A stretch of DNA of 64,000 nt from Sulfurimonas sp. Lineage in GTDB: Bacteria; Campylobacterota; Campylobacteria; Campylobacterales; Sulfurimonadaceae. Both the position numbers and the translations under genes were made by a program. This document shows positions 28,401-38,324 of the stretch, piece after piece. The notes under the pieces were generated by a model, which had not been told where the DNA came from, did not search any database, and saw only the letters and a list, made by a program, of their open reading frames with translations. Position 1 is the first letter of the stretch. Each line of letters opens with the position of its first letter. The stretch lies in contig JALWLL010000014.1 of the NCBI GenBank assembly GCA_026996295.1, positions 1-64,000 of the forward strand, read 5' to 3'.

Positions 28401-29835
28401 TTCTGCCCTCTTAAGTGAAGGGGGAACATGGTTTTTAGTTCTCTATCTAGCCTCACTTATACTTATCGGTTTTGCAGGAAAATTTGCTTCCAAAGAGGAA
28501 TCTATGAAGGATTTTTATCTTGGAGGAAGCAGCTTTGGTGTAGGCATACTGTTTTTAACAATGTATGCAACACAATATAGCGGAAACTCCCTCATCGGTT
28601 TTGCCGGAAGCGCTTATAGAAACGGTTGGTTCTTTCTCGTAGGCGTTACCTTTATGATAGCCGTCGTTGGAGGGTACCTGTTGTATGCCCCAAAGCTCTA
28701 TGCTCTGAGTAAAAAACACAACTTCATTACTATTGGTGATTATATCAACCTTAGATATACGCATCAACTTCTCACCTATCTTATAGTTGCAATCGCCATA
28801 TTGGCACTGAGTAACTATATGCTTACAAACCTTAAGGCTATAGGTTATATTATGGAGTATGTCACCGGCGGAGGGATTGGTTTTACAGAAGGGATCATCT
28901 TTATGTCCCTTATCATGGTGATCTATGAAACGCTCGGTGGTATGCGATCTGTTGCATGGACCGATGCTATACAGGGTGTTTTACTTTTTATCGGTGTTAT
29001 TATTATCTTTAGTGTTGTTATGATCCACTATGGATCTTTAGATGAAAACACTGCTCTTTTTTTGCAAAACAGACCTCAGCTATTTGCAGATATCACACTT
29101 GCCAACCAGATCACCTGGCTGAGCGTAGTGATCTTGATCTTTTTTGGTATCTCTGTCTATCCACAGGCTATACAAAGAATATACTCTGCTAAAAATGAGC
29201 ACACGCTACGTCGATCTTTGAGTCTTATGGTTGTTATGCCGCTACTGACAACGCTGCCGCTTATTATCATAGCTATTATCGGTTCAGCTCATTTTCCGGA
29301 TCTTGACAAAACCTCAAGTGAGCAGATCATTTTACTTATGCTCTCCAAACTCACTGCCATCGAGGGTATGAGTATCGTCATCACCATTTTTGTAGCAGCT
29401 GCCATCGCTGCAATTATGTCAACGGTAGACTCGGCAATGCTTGCTATTGCTTCACTTTTCACCCAAGATATCTATCACAAAAAAAATCCTAACGCTTCTC
29501 AAAAAAAACTTACCTATGTAGGAAAAGTTTTCTCATGGGCTATCATGGCGTTTATGGTTGTTCTTGCAATTAATCTGCCATCAACCATTTGGTGGTTAAT
29601 CCAAATAAAACTGGAGATACTCGTACAGATCGCTCCGGCGATCATGCTTGGTGTTCATTTTAAGCACATTGATGCTAAAAGTATCCTCTATGGCTTACTT
29701 GTCGGTATATCCATAACACTTCTGTTTTTGCTCTCCCCTGCTCTTCCATCAAAGCCATTTGGTTTTCATGCCGGTGTTTTAGGACTACTTTGTAACTTCG
29801 CCACCGTATATATACATCATAAATTCAAAAGATAA
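28393..29835 (+). CDS. Sodium:solute symporter, PanF-like
   Basis: Inner membrane carrier with about 13 helices in 480 residues. The N-terminus FAGKFASKEESMKDFYLGGSSFG and the following MYATQYSGNSLIGFAG are the SSS family start. ETLGGMRSVAWTDAIQGVLL is the helix 5/6 signature, and AAAIAAIMSTVDSAMLAIASL the Na+ site helix. Among SSS members the length and small upstream partner fit pantothenate permease PanF best, but the substrate cannot be read from sequence. Confidence 0.8.
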   Translation: MNDSALLSEGGTWFLVLYLASLILIGFAGKFASKEESMKDFYLGGSSFGVGILFLTMYATQYSGNSLIGFAGSAYRNGWFFLVGVTFMIAVVGGYLLYAPKLYALSKKHNFITIGDYINLRYTHQLLTYLIVAIAILALSNYMLTNLKAIGYIMEYVTGGGIGFTEGIIFMSLIMVIYETLGGMRSVAWTDAIQGVLLFIGVIIIFSVVMIHYGSLDENTALFLQNRPQLFADITLANQITWLSVVILIFFGISVYPQAIQRIYSAKNEHTLRRSLSLMVVMPLLTTLPLIIIAIIGSAHFPDLDKTSSEQIILLMLSKLTAIEGMSIVITIFVAAAIAAIMSTVDSAMLAIASLFTQDIYHKKNPNASQKKLTYVGKVFSWAIMAFMVVLAINLPSTIWWLIQIKLEILVQIAPAIMLGVHFKHIDAKSILYGLLVGISITLLFLLSPALPSKPFGFHAGVLGLLCNFATVYIHHKFKR

Positions 29836-29884
29836 GTTATGTTACACTAATGCTAATTTATTTTACTGTATTTGAGATTTTCTA

Positions 29885-30475
29885 ATGAACAAACTAAGAC
29901 TTAAAACACAACTCTCTACCTTGGCGTTATCTATGTTCCGAAAAGATTTTTTTGGGATTTTTCATGGTTCTTTGTCTGCAAAAACAGAGTCTAACAGGTT
30001 TATCATCAACACCAAAGAAGCTGTCTTTGATGCACTGGGGGAGGATTCTCTCATAGAACTTTATTTTAAAAAAGATTATCGCTGGAACCAGGCGAGTATA
30101 GATGCAAAAATTCATTTTAGCATCTACTCACAAATCTCTGATGCCAAATATATCTCTTTTTCTATGCCCCCTTTTACCACCGCTTATTCACTTGAACATA
30201 ACCTCATATGTCCAAAGGATTATTTTGGGTATAAAGAGATCGGTTCTATTGAGATCATTGATCCTAAACAGTTTGATGATTGGTATGACAGAGCCCAAAG
30301 TGAAATAACACTCTATTTTCAAACAAAAAAAACCAATATCATGGTCATTCGAGGCTATGGAGTATATGCATTTAACAGAGATCTTCATGAAATGGCCAAA
30401 CAACTTGCCATACTTGAGAAAAGCTGCCGACTCCTTATGCTCGATAGTGGGAAGAATGATTTTAACTTTGACTAG
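29885..30475 (+). CDS. Class II aldolase/adducin-fold protein, zinc ligands apparently lost
   Basis: About 196 residues with the class II aldolase layout: an N-terminal FFGIFHGSLSAKTESNRFIINTK (compare 'GtsGNlS.R....ilITP') and a central AYSLEHNLICPKDYFGYKEIGSIEII, then VIRGYGVYAFNRDLHEMA (compare 'l..hG....g..l.eA'). The paired His of the zinc site is replaced by FSM in ISFSMPPFTTAYS, so a normal aldolase reaction is unlikely. It follows the symporter by 49 bases. Function unknown. Confidence 0.6.
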   Translation: MNKLRLKTQLSTLALSMFRKDFFGIFHGSLSAKTESNRFIINTKEAVFDALGEDSLIELYFKKDYRWNQASIDAKIHFSIYSQISDAKYISFSMPPFTTAYSLEHNLICPKDYFGYKEIGSIEIIDPKQFDDWYDRAQSEITLYFQTKKTNIMVIRGYGVYAFNRDLHEMAKQLAILEKSCRLLMLDSGKNDFNFD

Positions 30476-30598
30476 TATTGAGATGTAATAGATAATATTA
30501 ATAGGTCTTTAAGAACATTTAGACCACAATACGATCGTGATTTATTACATTTTTAACATTTTTTTATAATTTTTAATACTAAAACTGGAGTGTCGTTT

Positions 30599-31012
30599 TT
30601 GATTAGGTTTATAGTTGTCTTTTTTACATTATTTCTTTATACGCATGCTGATGACAAGCAGCTTGCTTCATCCTTGCTTTATAAAGTAGCACAAGCTGTT
30701 ACAAATAAACAAGCACCAAATATTTACTTACATCATAGAGAAAAAATAAGGTTTGACTTTGATTTTACTAAATTCAATATTGTAAACAACTGCAAAGAAG
30801 CTGATGTCGTTATACTTCCAAGCACAAAAAGGCTACAAAGAGAGTGTAGAAAAAAAATCCTTTTAGGGACAAATACCAATACTCTTAAAAGCAGGCGTGT
30901 GATAGGGGCTTTTTTTTGGCAAAAGGGACGCCCAAACATAATCTTTTACAAGAAAAGATTACAAAAAAAACATATAAAGCTTGACAAAAGCTTTAATAAA
31001 TATATAGAGTAG
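30599..31012 (+). CDS. Small periplasmic protein paired with a c-di-GMP receptor
   Basis: About 137 residues. I choose TTG at 30599 because GGAG lies 8 bases before it and it yields a clean signal peptide (IRFIVVFFTLFLYTHA); the track's GTG at 30590 overlaps that ribosome site. The mature part is basic, with two Cys (NCKEADVVILPS and RECRKK). This size, a Cys pair and a stop 2 bases before a membrane GGDEF protein recall YfiR-type periplasmic controllers, but I see no secure family motif. Confidence 0.55.
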   Translation: MIRFIVVFFTLFLYTHADDKQLASSLLYKVAQAVTNKQAPNIYLHHREKIRFDFDFTKFNIVNNCKEADVVILPSTKRLQRECRKKILLGTNTNTLKSRRVIGAFFWQKGRPNIIFYKKRLQKKHIKLDKSFNKYIE

Positions 31013-31014
31013 TT

Positions 31015-32907
31015 ATGCGTAGATCATTCAATATGGGTAGAAGCTTTATGCTCTTTGTCATTATCTTACCGATTATGACCATTCTTTCGATTCTTTTATA
31101 TACTGAGTATGTTCAAACAAAAGATAATGTATTTAACATTTTACAAAAACATCTGCTTGATGAAAAATCAACACTTTTTAAAAACTATTCAAACTTTTTG
31201 ACCCAAAGACTTGGAGCCAACCTCGCCTCAACCATACACAAAGACAAACTGGCATATAAACATTATGAACAGGAGCTTTCTCTTTTACAAGGTAATGATA
31301 TAAAATATCTTTATTTACTTTACAAAGACAAATCAGGAAAATTTCGCTTTTTACTTGATGCCACAAAAAACCCTCAGGATAAAGCCTTCTTCAAGCAAAA
31401 ATTTGATCCACAAACCGATATATGGGAAAAAGCATACAGATCAAAAAAACCACAAATCACAAAACAAGATAATCTTGACACCCTATGGATGACAATCGCC
31501 TATCCCTTAATAGTAGACAATAAAGTTGTTGCTGTTTTGGGTGCAGATTTTACTTACGATGTTTACGACAAAATTGTCAATACCCTCAAACCGATGGAAA
31601 AAATACACTATTATGTTTCTCTCTTTATGGTCATTATGCTTGTTGTTGCTTACATACTGATCTATCTCTATTATATCAACAGAAAAAAGAGTTTTATAGA
31701 CCCTTTGACACAGGTTTATAACCGCCAATACCTTTATGAGTTTTTAAAAACCTCCTCGCTGCAACATTATCAGCTTATGATGATTGACCTTGATCATTTC
31801 AAACAGATCAATGATACATACGGACATGATGTTGGTGATATGGTCCTTATCAGCGTAGTCAAGGAGATCAAAGCCAATATTAGAAAAAATGATCTTCTTA
31901 TCCGCTTTGGCGGTGAAGAGTTTTTAGTTTTAACGTACAAACAAGACCTTAAGGGGTGTGTATCTGTTGCCAGTCGTATCAAAAATGCGATAATGATACA
32001 TAAAATGAAGTTTTCTCAAAGAGAGATTCTCATGACCATATCTATCGGTATCAACCCTTTCCCTTTTCACTCAAAAAACTTTGATGAAGCCATAAAAATT
32101 GCCGATGAACAACTCTATAATGCAAAAATTTCAGGTCGTAACTGTATAAAAGTTTCACAAAAAGGCACTACGGAGCAAACACAAAGTTCAAAACGGATCA
32201 TTGATGTTAACTCAGCACTAGAAGAAGATAGAATCAAATGTGCCTACCAGCCTATTTTATGCGTTAAAACTAATAAAATAGTCAAGTACGAAATGCTCTT
32301 ACGCCTTGTTGACAAGAATAAGTCTGTAACACTCCCTATGGATTTTCTGCCATCCATCAGACACACAAATATATATGTCAACATTACCAAGATAGTTTTG
32401 GACAATGCTATACAAACTCTTCGAGAAAACAACTTTGAACTCACAATCAATCTTGATCTTCAAGATATTATGAATGATGACATAGTAAAACTTCTGAGTG
32501 ATAAATTTAAAGATCACAGAAAACTGGCTGAAAGGCTTTATATTGAGATATTGGAGCACGAAGAGATAACCAATTTCAGAACAATCACCAAACATATCGC
32601 TATCCTCAAAAACCTTGGTTTTAAAATTGCTCTTGATGATTTTGGAAGCGGTTTTGCCAATTTCAAGTACCTTATCCATTTAGACATAGATGTACTTAAA
32701 ATTGATGGTAGTCTCATAAGAGATGTTCATACAAATAAACGAACATATCATATCATAGAGACCATCTCAACCTTTGCAAAGAAAATGAACATCAAAACTG
32801 TTGCTGAACAGATCGAAACCAAAAATGAATTTGAAACGCTTAAAGCTCTTGGCATTGACTATCTACAAGGTTATTATATAGGCAAACCTTATCTTAAATA
32901 CTCATAA
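31015..32907 (+). CDS. Membrane GGDEF-EAL protein with periplasmic sensor
   Basis: A 630-residue c-di-GMP protein. Helix 1 (about residues 8-30), a periplasmic Cache-like domain (about 30-195, with LYKDKSGKFRFLLDAT and KVVAVLGADFTYD), helix 2 (about 197-220), GGDEF with IRFGGEEF and an RxxD site (RKND), then EAL. EAL key residues look intact: YEMLLR, TINLDL, YIEILE, LDDFGSGF, LKIDGS, TVAEQIE and LQGYYIGKP. Both cyclase and phosphodiesterase activities are thus possible. Co-transcribed with the periplasmic protein upstream. Confidence 0.88.
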   Translation: MRRSFNMGRSFMLFVIILPIMTILSILLYTEYVQTKDNVFNILQKHLLDEKSTLFKNYSNFLTQRLGANLASTIHKDKLAYKHYEQELSLLQGNDIKYLYLLYKDKSGKFRFLLDATKNPQDKAFFKQKFDPQTDIWEKAYRSKKPQITKQDNLDTLWMTIAYPLIVDNKVVAVLGADFTYDVYDKIVNTLKPMEKIHYYVSLFMVIMLVVAYILIYLYYINRKKSFIDPLTQVYNRQYLYEFLKTSSLQHYQLMMIDLDHFKQINDTYGHDVGDMVLISVVKEIKANIRKNDLLIRFGGEEFLVLTYKQDLKGCVSVASRIKNAIMIHKMKFSQREILMTISIGINPFPFHSKNFDEAIKIADEQLYNAKISGRNCIKVSQKGTTEQTQSSKRIIDVNSALEEDRIKCAYQPILCVKTNKIVKYEMLLRLVDKNKSVTLPMDFLPSIRHTNIYVNITKIVLDNAIQTLRENNFELTINLDLQDIMNDDIVKLLSDKFKDHRKLAERLYIEILEHEEITNFRTITKHIAILKNLGFKIALDDFGSGFANFKYLIHLDIDVLKIDGSLIRDVHTNKRTYHIIETISTFAKKMNIKTVAEQIETKNEFETLKALGIDYLQGYYIGKPYLKYS

Positions 32908-32919
32908 CCCAAAGTATAA

Positions 32920-34218
32920 CTACAGTGTACAAATAGCGCTATAGGCAACCTCCATCATAATGTCTATCTCTTCATGCGTGATCACATACGGAGGCATAAA
33001 ATATATGATATGCCCAAGTGGTCTCAAAAGAACACCGTGATCTAAACCATAACGGTAAACTTTTAAACCTACTCTTTCTTTTGCATCATACCCCTGAAGC
33101 TCTACAACACACACCATACCTGTTTGCCTTATGGACGCTACATTTTTAAGTGTTTTAAATTTTTGAAGTTTTTCACCCATATATTTTGCCGTATGTTTGT
33201 TTTTTTCTATAATATTTTCATTTTCAAAAATATCCAAAGTTGCATTTGCCGCACTACATGCCAAAGCATTTCCTGTATAGGAGTGAGAGTGTAAAAATGC
33301 TTTATGCTCACTATAATCACAATAAAACTTCTGATATATCTCATTCCTTGTCAAAACAACTGAAAGGGGTAAATATCCTCCGGTTAAACCTTTTGAAAGC
33401 ACTAAAAAATCAGGCGTTATATTTGCGTGTTCACAAGCAAAAAGTTTGCCTGTTCTTCCAAAGCCAACCATCACTTCATCTGCAATAAGGTGAACATTGT
33501 ATTTAGTGCAAATTTCACGGACAAGTACCAAATAACGGGGATGATACATATGCATATACCCTGCCCCCTGTATAAGAGGTTCAAGTATAAGGGCACTTAT
33601 CTTATCTGCTTTCTCAGCACAAAGCTTCTCAAATGCATCAGCCGCCGCTTCTGCACTCTCTAGCGTCATATCTTCTGGTACAGGAGTTTGTATAGTGCTA
33701 AGTAAAAGTGGCTCATAAGTATCTTTATACAGTTCTACATCACCGACACTAAGCGCGCCTATGGTTTCTCCATGATAGGAGTTTGTAAGTGAAACGAAAA
33801 TATTTTTCTCTTTGTTAGCGTCATTTTTATGTGCATGATAACTCATTTTCAAAGCGACCTCTACCGCGCTTGAACCATTATCGGAATAAAAACACTTCTC
33901 TAAACCCTCTGGAGTCAGTGCTACGAGTCTTTCTGAGAGTCTAACAACCTGCTCATGAGTAAAACCTGCAAGTATCACATGTTCAAGTGTATCTAGCTGC
34001 TCTTTGATCTTAGTGTTGATATATTCATTTGTATGCCCGAACATATTAACCCACCAGCTACTGATAGCATCAATATAGCGATTTTTTTCAAAATCTTCCA
34101 AATAAACTCCATGCGCTTTCTTTATCGGGATAAGTGGCAAGGTTTCATGATCTTTCATCTGTGTGCATGGATGCCACAACACATCAAGGTCTCTGTTTTT
34201 TAACTCTACATTTTTCAT
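32920..34218 (-). CDS. bioA: Adenosylmethionine-8-amino-7-oxononanoate aminotransferase
   Basis: PLP enzyme of biotin synthesis that turns KAPA into DAPA using S-adenosylmethionine. DVLWHPCTQM at the start, SSWWVNMFGH, FYSDNGSSAVEVALKM, NSYHGET and the PLP lysine in LSKGLTGGYLPLS identify it within class III aminotransferases. The 432 residues are normal. It is alone, with no bioB, bioD or bioF beside it, though biotin is needed by the OadA in this window. Confidence 0.94.
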   Translation of the reverse strand: MKNVELKNRDLDVLWHPCTQMKDHETLPLIPIKKAHGVYLEDFEKNRYIDAISSWWVNMFGHTNEYINTKIKEQLDTLEHVILAGFTHEQVVRLSERLVALTPEGLEKCFYSDNGSSAVEVALKMSYHAHKNDANKEKNIFVSLTNSYHGETIGALSVGDVELYKDTYEPLLLSTIQTPVPEDMTLESAEAAADAFEKLCAEKADKISALILEPLIQGAGYMHMYHPRYLVLVREICTKYNVHLIADEVMVGFGRTGKLFACEHANITPDFLVLSKGLTGGYLPLSVVLTRNEIYQKFYCDYSEHKAFLHSHSYTGNALACSAANATLDIFENENIIEKNKHTAKYMGEKLQKFKTLKNVASIRQTGMVCVVELQGYDAKERVGLKVYRYGLDHGVLLRPLGHIIYFMPPYVITHEEIDIMMEVAYSAICTL

Positions 34219-34351
34219 AAAATATGCCTTAAATAATCTCTTTATAGAATCATATCGACAAAGTGTAAAAAAAGGAGTTAATCTTTATCAAGTTTAAAGG
34301 GGAATTTACATAGAATTACCCATAAATATCACACTTAAGGTTTTTACTTAC

Positions 34352-35821
34352 ATGATTACTTGGATGCAGAGACATAAAAAATGGCTCATAATTACAATTT
34401 GGATCTCTACAATCGCTTTTGTCGGCGCCGGTTTTGTTGGCTGGGGTCAGTACAGCTATGGGGATAAAGCAGGTGCAGTCGCAAAAGTCGGCAATGTCGA
34501 GATCACTATGGGAGAGCTTCAAAAATCATATTCCCGACTTTATAACCAGTACAATCAAATGTTTCAAGGTGACTTTGATGAAGAAAAAGCAAAAAGCTTT
34601 GGTCTTCAAGCTCAAGCACTGAAACAACTTACAGAGCAAGCGCTTATTTTAAATCTTGCAGAGTCTTATGACCTTAGTGTAACGGACAAAGAGCTGCTTG
34701 AAGCGATAAAATCTCAAGAGTATTTCTTTAACAAGGAGGGTGTCTTTGACAAAGATATATACAAGCAGGTGCTTAGCAGAAACAATATGACGATTAAAGA
34801 GTATGAAGAGGATCTTAGAAAAGAGCTTCTCATTCAAAAAACCTTTAACCTTCTTCCAAAAGAGGCAAACAAAAACGAGTACAAGATTTTAAACACGGTT
34901 ATGAGTATCGCTGATAAAATCAACTATAAGGTTCTCACAGATGAGCAGATAAGTGTTGACACTTCAGATAAATTTTTAAAACCTTTTTGGCAGAGCAAGC
35001 AACAAGATTTTATGACAGAAGTACTGTATGAAATCAAATACATTCAACAAAACCCTGTTTCCAAAACATATGATGATACAAAAATAAGTGAGTATTACAC
35101 AAATAACAAGACTCATTTTAAAGATGCCGAGGGAAAAATCCTGCCTTTGGATAAAGCAAAACCGGATGTGATCAAAGAGCTCGACGCAAAAGCAACAAAA
35201 GACGCAGCTCTGAGAACTTATATAGCCTACAAAAAAGGTAAGCTCTCAACTGATGCAAATATACAAAGTGCTACTATCTCCACTTCTAACAATCCCTTTA
35301 ACGAAGAAACTTTACAAAAAGTCTCTAAGCTCTCATTGGTTGCCCCTTTTATGAAGCCTGTACAGGTTGATGGCAACTACTATATCATCGAGCTTCTAAA
35401 AGTGATACCTTCTGAACCAAAGTCATACGCTCAGGCAAAAGCACTCGTACTCCCTTTGTATGTTGCACAAAAAAAGAGAGAAAAACTTCTTGAACTTGCA
35501 CAAAATTCCCTTGCTACATTTACAGGAAAGACAACAGACTTTATAACTAATACAGATGCTGTTAAACTTACAGACATGAGCATTGAAAATGCCAACAATT
35601 TTCTTGTTCAACTTTTCATGCAAGATAAAAAAAGAGGCTTTATTCCGGTGAATGATTCAACAATAGTTCTATATAACATACTGGAACAAAAATTGCTAAA
35701 TAAAGACGAGATCAAGCAAGATGATACAATTGCCAAAATCAAAAGTACTATGTTCTATGAGGGTCTGATTAAAAACCTAAACAACAAGTACCAAACAGAG
35801 ATATTTATTCAAGGACTCTAA
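34352..35821 (+). CDS. PpiD/SurA-like periplasmic folding factor
   Basis: A 489-residue membrane-anchored protein: one N-terminal helix (about residues 12-32, WLIITIWISTIAFVGAGFVGW), then a SurA_N-type chaperone region (VGNVEITMGELQKSY, ALKQLTEQALILNLAE) and a PpiC-like part whose prolyl isomerase core is poorly conserved. The layout is that of PpiD, which meets proteins leaving the Sec channel. A SurA-like gene just before ftsA is also the arrangement in Campylobacter. The next gene starts at the next-but-one base with TTG, so they are coupled. Confidence 0.82.
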   Translation: MITWMQRHKKWLIITIWISTIAFVGAGFVGWGQYSYGDKAGAVAKVGNVEITMGELQKSYSRLYNQYNQMFQGDFDEEKAKSFGLQAQALKQLTEQALILNLAESYDLSVTDKELLEAIKSQEYFFNKEGVFDKDIYKQVLSRNNMTIKEYEEDLRKELLIQKTFNLLPKEANKNEYKILNTVMSIADKINYKVLTDEQISVDTSDKFLKPFWQSKQQDFMTEVLYEIKYIQQNPVSKTYDDTKISEYYTNNKTHFKDAEGKILPLDKAKPDVIKELDAKATKDAALRTYIAYKKGKLSTDANIQSATISTSNNPFNEETLQKVSKLSLVAPFMKPVQVDGNYYIIELLKVIPSEPKSYAQAKALVLPLYVAQKKREKLLELAQNSLATFTGKTTDFITNTDAVKLTDMSIENANNFLVQLFMQDKKRGFIPVNDSTIVLYNILEQKLLNKDEIKQDDTIAKIKSTMFYEGLIKNLNNKYQTEIFIQGL

Positions 35822-35822
35822 A

Positions 35823-37181
35823 TTGAGTAGAACCGTTTTAGCCATAGATATTGGCTCTACTAAAATTTGTGCTATCACAGCTCAGATTAATGATGATGAT
35901 TCAGTTCTCATAACCGGTGCCGGAACAACCAGGGCGCAAGGTTTAAAAAAGGGAAGTATCACAAATATTGAGCTTGCTTCCAAATCTATAAAAGCAGCTG
36001 TAGCAGATGCAAAACGGGTCTCGGGAAGTGATGTAAAAAGTGCCGTTGTTACGATATCCGGAGCCTATACAAAAAGCTTAAACTCCAACGGTATTGTCAA
36101 TATTCCAAACAAAGAGATCAGTATTAAAGAGATTGAACGTGTTATGCACACCTCTTTGTATAATGCCAACATTCCAAATGAGTACGAAGTGCTGCATGCA
36201 CTTCCTTTTAATTTTAGAGTTGATGATCAGGACTTTATAGAAGATCCTCTTGGGATGAATGCTTCAAGACTTGAAGTGGAAACACATATCATAACAACTC
36301 AAAAATCCAATCTCAACAACCTCAAAAAAGCGGTTCGCGGTGCCGGAGTAGAGGTTGAGAACATAGTTCTTAGCGGTTATGCATCCTCTATAGCTACGCT
36401 CAATGAAGATGAGAAAGAACTTGGTGTCGCTCTTATTGATATGGGTGGCAATACAAGCAATATCATTATACACTCCGGCAATGCTATCAGATTCAATGAC
36501 TTTTTGGGGGTCGGTTCCAACCATGTAACAAGCGATCTTTCTATGGCGCTACATACACCACTGAGTGTCGCTGATAATGTAAAACTAAACTATGGATCCC
36601 TTTTAGTACCTAGTAATGATCTTATTGAACTTCCGATCATAGGCGATGAAAACACAACTCATGAAGTCTCTTTGGAAGTTGTTCATAATGTCATCTTTGC
36701 CAGGGTTGAAGAAACTTTAATGATTCTTGCTCAGTTTATTCAGGAGAGTGGACTTAAAGATCAGCTTGGTGCCGGTGTGGTCTTAACCGGTGGATTCTCA
36801 AAAATGGAAGGGATCAGAGATCTCGCCATCGCCACATTGGGCTCAGTGCCGGTAAGACTTGCCCGCCCTATGGAGATGAATGGTTTATTTGAAAATCTTC
36901 ATGAACCGGAATACTCCGGAGCAATCGGGCTTGTGATGTATAGTGCAAATGGTTACACAAAGTATGAAATAGATGTAAATAAAAGAGTAAGACACGCAAA
37001 TGAATCACCTATTGAACAAATTAGTGTAAACTTTAGTGAAGAGGTCGAGATTCCTGTAGCCCCGCAGTTAGAGGAAGAAACTAAAGATACTATGGTAACG
37101 CTGCCAACAAAAAAAGAGAAAAAAAATGATGAAGCCGGAACTTTTAGTAAGTTTTGGAACTGGGCTACCCAGTTATTTTAA
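35823..37181 (+). CDS. ftsA: Cell division protein FtsA
   Basis: Actin-like ATPase that ties FtsZ to the membrane. VLAIDIGSTKICAI is the phosphate-1 loop, GVALIDMGGNTSNIIIHSG the phosphate-2 loop, and GAGVVLTGGFSKMEGI the adenosine motif. The SHS2 (1C) region is present (VVTISGAYTKSLNSNG). The C-terminus FSKFWNWATQLF is the amphipathic membrane-targeting helix. The 452 residues are a little long because of an acidic linker before that helix. The start is TTG at 35823, one base after the previous stop. Confidence 0.95.
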   Translation: MSRTVLAIDIGSTKICAITAQINDDDSVLITGAGTTRAQGLKKGSITNIELASKSIKAAVADAKRVSGSDVKSAVVTISGAYTKSLNSNGIVNIPNKEISIKEIERVMHTSLYNANIPNEYEVLHALPFNFRVDDQDFIEDPLGMNASRLEVETHIITTQKSNLNNLKKAVRGAGVEVENIVLSGYASSIATLNEDEKELGVALIDMGGNTSNIIIHSGNAIRFNDFLGVGSNHVTSDLSMALHTPLSVADNVKLNYGSLLVPSNDLIELPIIGDENTTHEVSLEVVHNVIFARVEETLMILAQFIQESGLKDQLGAGVVLTGGFSKMEGIRDLAIATLGSVPVRLARPMEMNGLFENLHEPEYSGAIGLVMYSANGYTKYEIDVNKRVRHANESPIEQISVNFSEEVEIPVAPQLEEETKDTMVTLPTKKEKKNDEAGTFSKFWNWATQLF

Positions 37182-37193
37182 AGGAGTGAGATA

Positions 37194-38315
37194 ATGGAAC
37201 CATTTTCAGTTGAAGAAGCACAAAACATAAACGGAGCAAGAATCATCGCAGTTGGCGTTGGCGGCGGCGGCGGTAATATGATTGGTCATATGTTAAAAGA
37301 AGCTGTTACAGGTATAGAGATGATCATCATCAATACCGATGCACAAGTACTTTCAGAAGCAAGTGCAGCTACAAAGATCCAGATTGGTACAAAGCTGACA
37401 AAGGGTCTTGGTGCAGGGATGAAACCTTTTATAGGTAAAGATTCTGCGTTAGAGAACTATGATGAGATCAGAGCCGCTCTGGAGGGTGCAGATATAGTCT
37501 TTATCTCTGCAGGTCTTGGTGGGGGAACAGGAACAGGGGCAGCACCTGTTGTTGCTCAAATAGCAAAAGAAGTTGGTGCTTTAACCATCTCTATAGTAAC
37601 AAAACCTTTTATGTTTGAGGGTCGTAAACGTCTTAAACTTGCAGAAGCAGGTCTCGAAGAGCTTAAAAAAGAGAGTGATTCTATTGTTGTTATTCCAAAT
37701 GATAAGCTTCTCTCTATCATTGACAGAAAGTTGGGTCTCAAAGAGAGCTTCAAAATTGTTGACGGTGTTTTAGCACAAGCGGTAAGCGGAACTTCAGGAG
37801 TCATCCTCTCAAGTGGTGAAAATGATATTAACCTTGACTTTGCTGACTTACAAACTGTCATGAGTCATAAAGGTATGGCTCTTATGGGTGTGGGTGAACA
37901 CGAGGGTGAGAATGCTGCCTATGAAGCTATTAAGGCAGCTATTGAGTCTCCACTTCTTGATAATATGTCAATCAATGGAGCAATGGGCGTTTTAGTTCAC
38001 TTTAAAATGCATCCTGATTTTCCTCTCATGGAGATCTCTGATGCTATGAATGTTGTCCATGAAAGTGCTCATGAAGATGCAGAGGTGATCTTTGGTACAT
38101 CTACCGATGCTGATATGCCGGAGAACTATATTAAAATCACCATTGTTGCTACAGGTTTTGAAAAAGATCTTAATGGTGCTGAGAATAATGAAGATTTTGT
38201 AAGTGAAGCACCGGCTGCACCTAAAGCAAAAATACGCCCTAAACTTGTTGTAGGCGGTGACTTTGATAGTGATTATCTTGATATCCCAGCATATATGAGA
38301 CAGCAACAAGACTAA
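37194..38315 (+). CDS. ftsZ: Cell division protein FtsZ
   Basis: Tubulin-like GTPase that forms the division ring. VGVGGGGGNMIGHM begins the nucleotide fold; AGLGGGTGTGAAPVVA is the tubulin signature; NDKLLSIIDRKLGLKESF follows. A short linker leads to the C-terminal tail YLDIPAYMRQ, which binds FtsA. The 373 residues are normal. AAAGGAGTGAG gives a strong ribosome site. Confidence 0.98.
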   Translation: MEPFSVEEAQNINGARIIAVGVGGGGGNMIGHMLKEAVTGIEMIIINTDAQVLSEASAATKIQIGTKLTKGLGAGMKPFIGKDSALENYDEIRAALEGADIVFISAGLGGGTGTGAAPVVAQIAKEVGALTISIVTKPFMFEGRKRLKLAEAGLEELKKESDSIVVIPNDKLLSIIDRKLGLKESFKIVDGVLAQAVSGTSGVILSSGENDINLDFADLQTVMSHKGMALMGVGEHEGENAAYEAIKAAIESPLLDNMSINGAMGVLVHFKMHPDFPLMEISDAMNVVHESAHEDAEVIFGTSTDADMPENYIKITIVATGFEKDLNGAENNEDFVSEAPAAPKAKIRPKLVVGGDFDSDYLDIPAYMRQQQD

Positions 38316-38324
38316 GCAAGAATT

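Noticed and set aside
30476-30598. Possible RNA element with GGTCT...AGACC arms before the periplasmic protein gene
   Set aside because: Stem of 5 bp with a 12-base AT loop; nothing distinguishes it from chance in AT-rich sequence.
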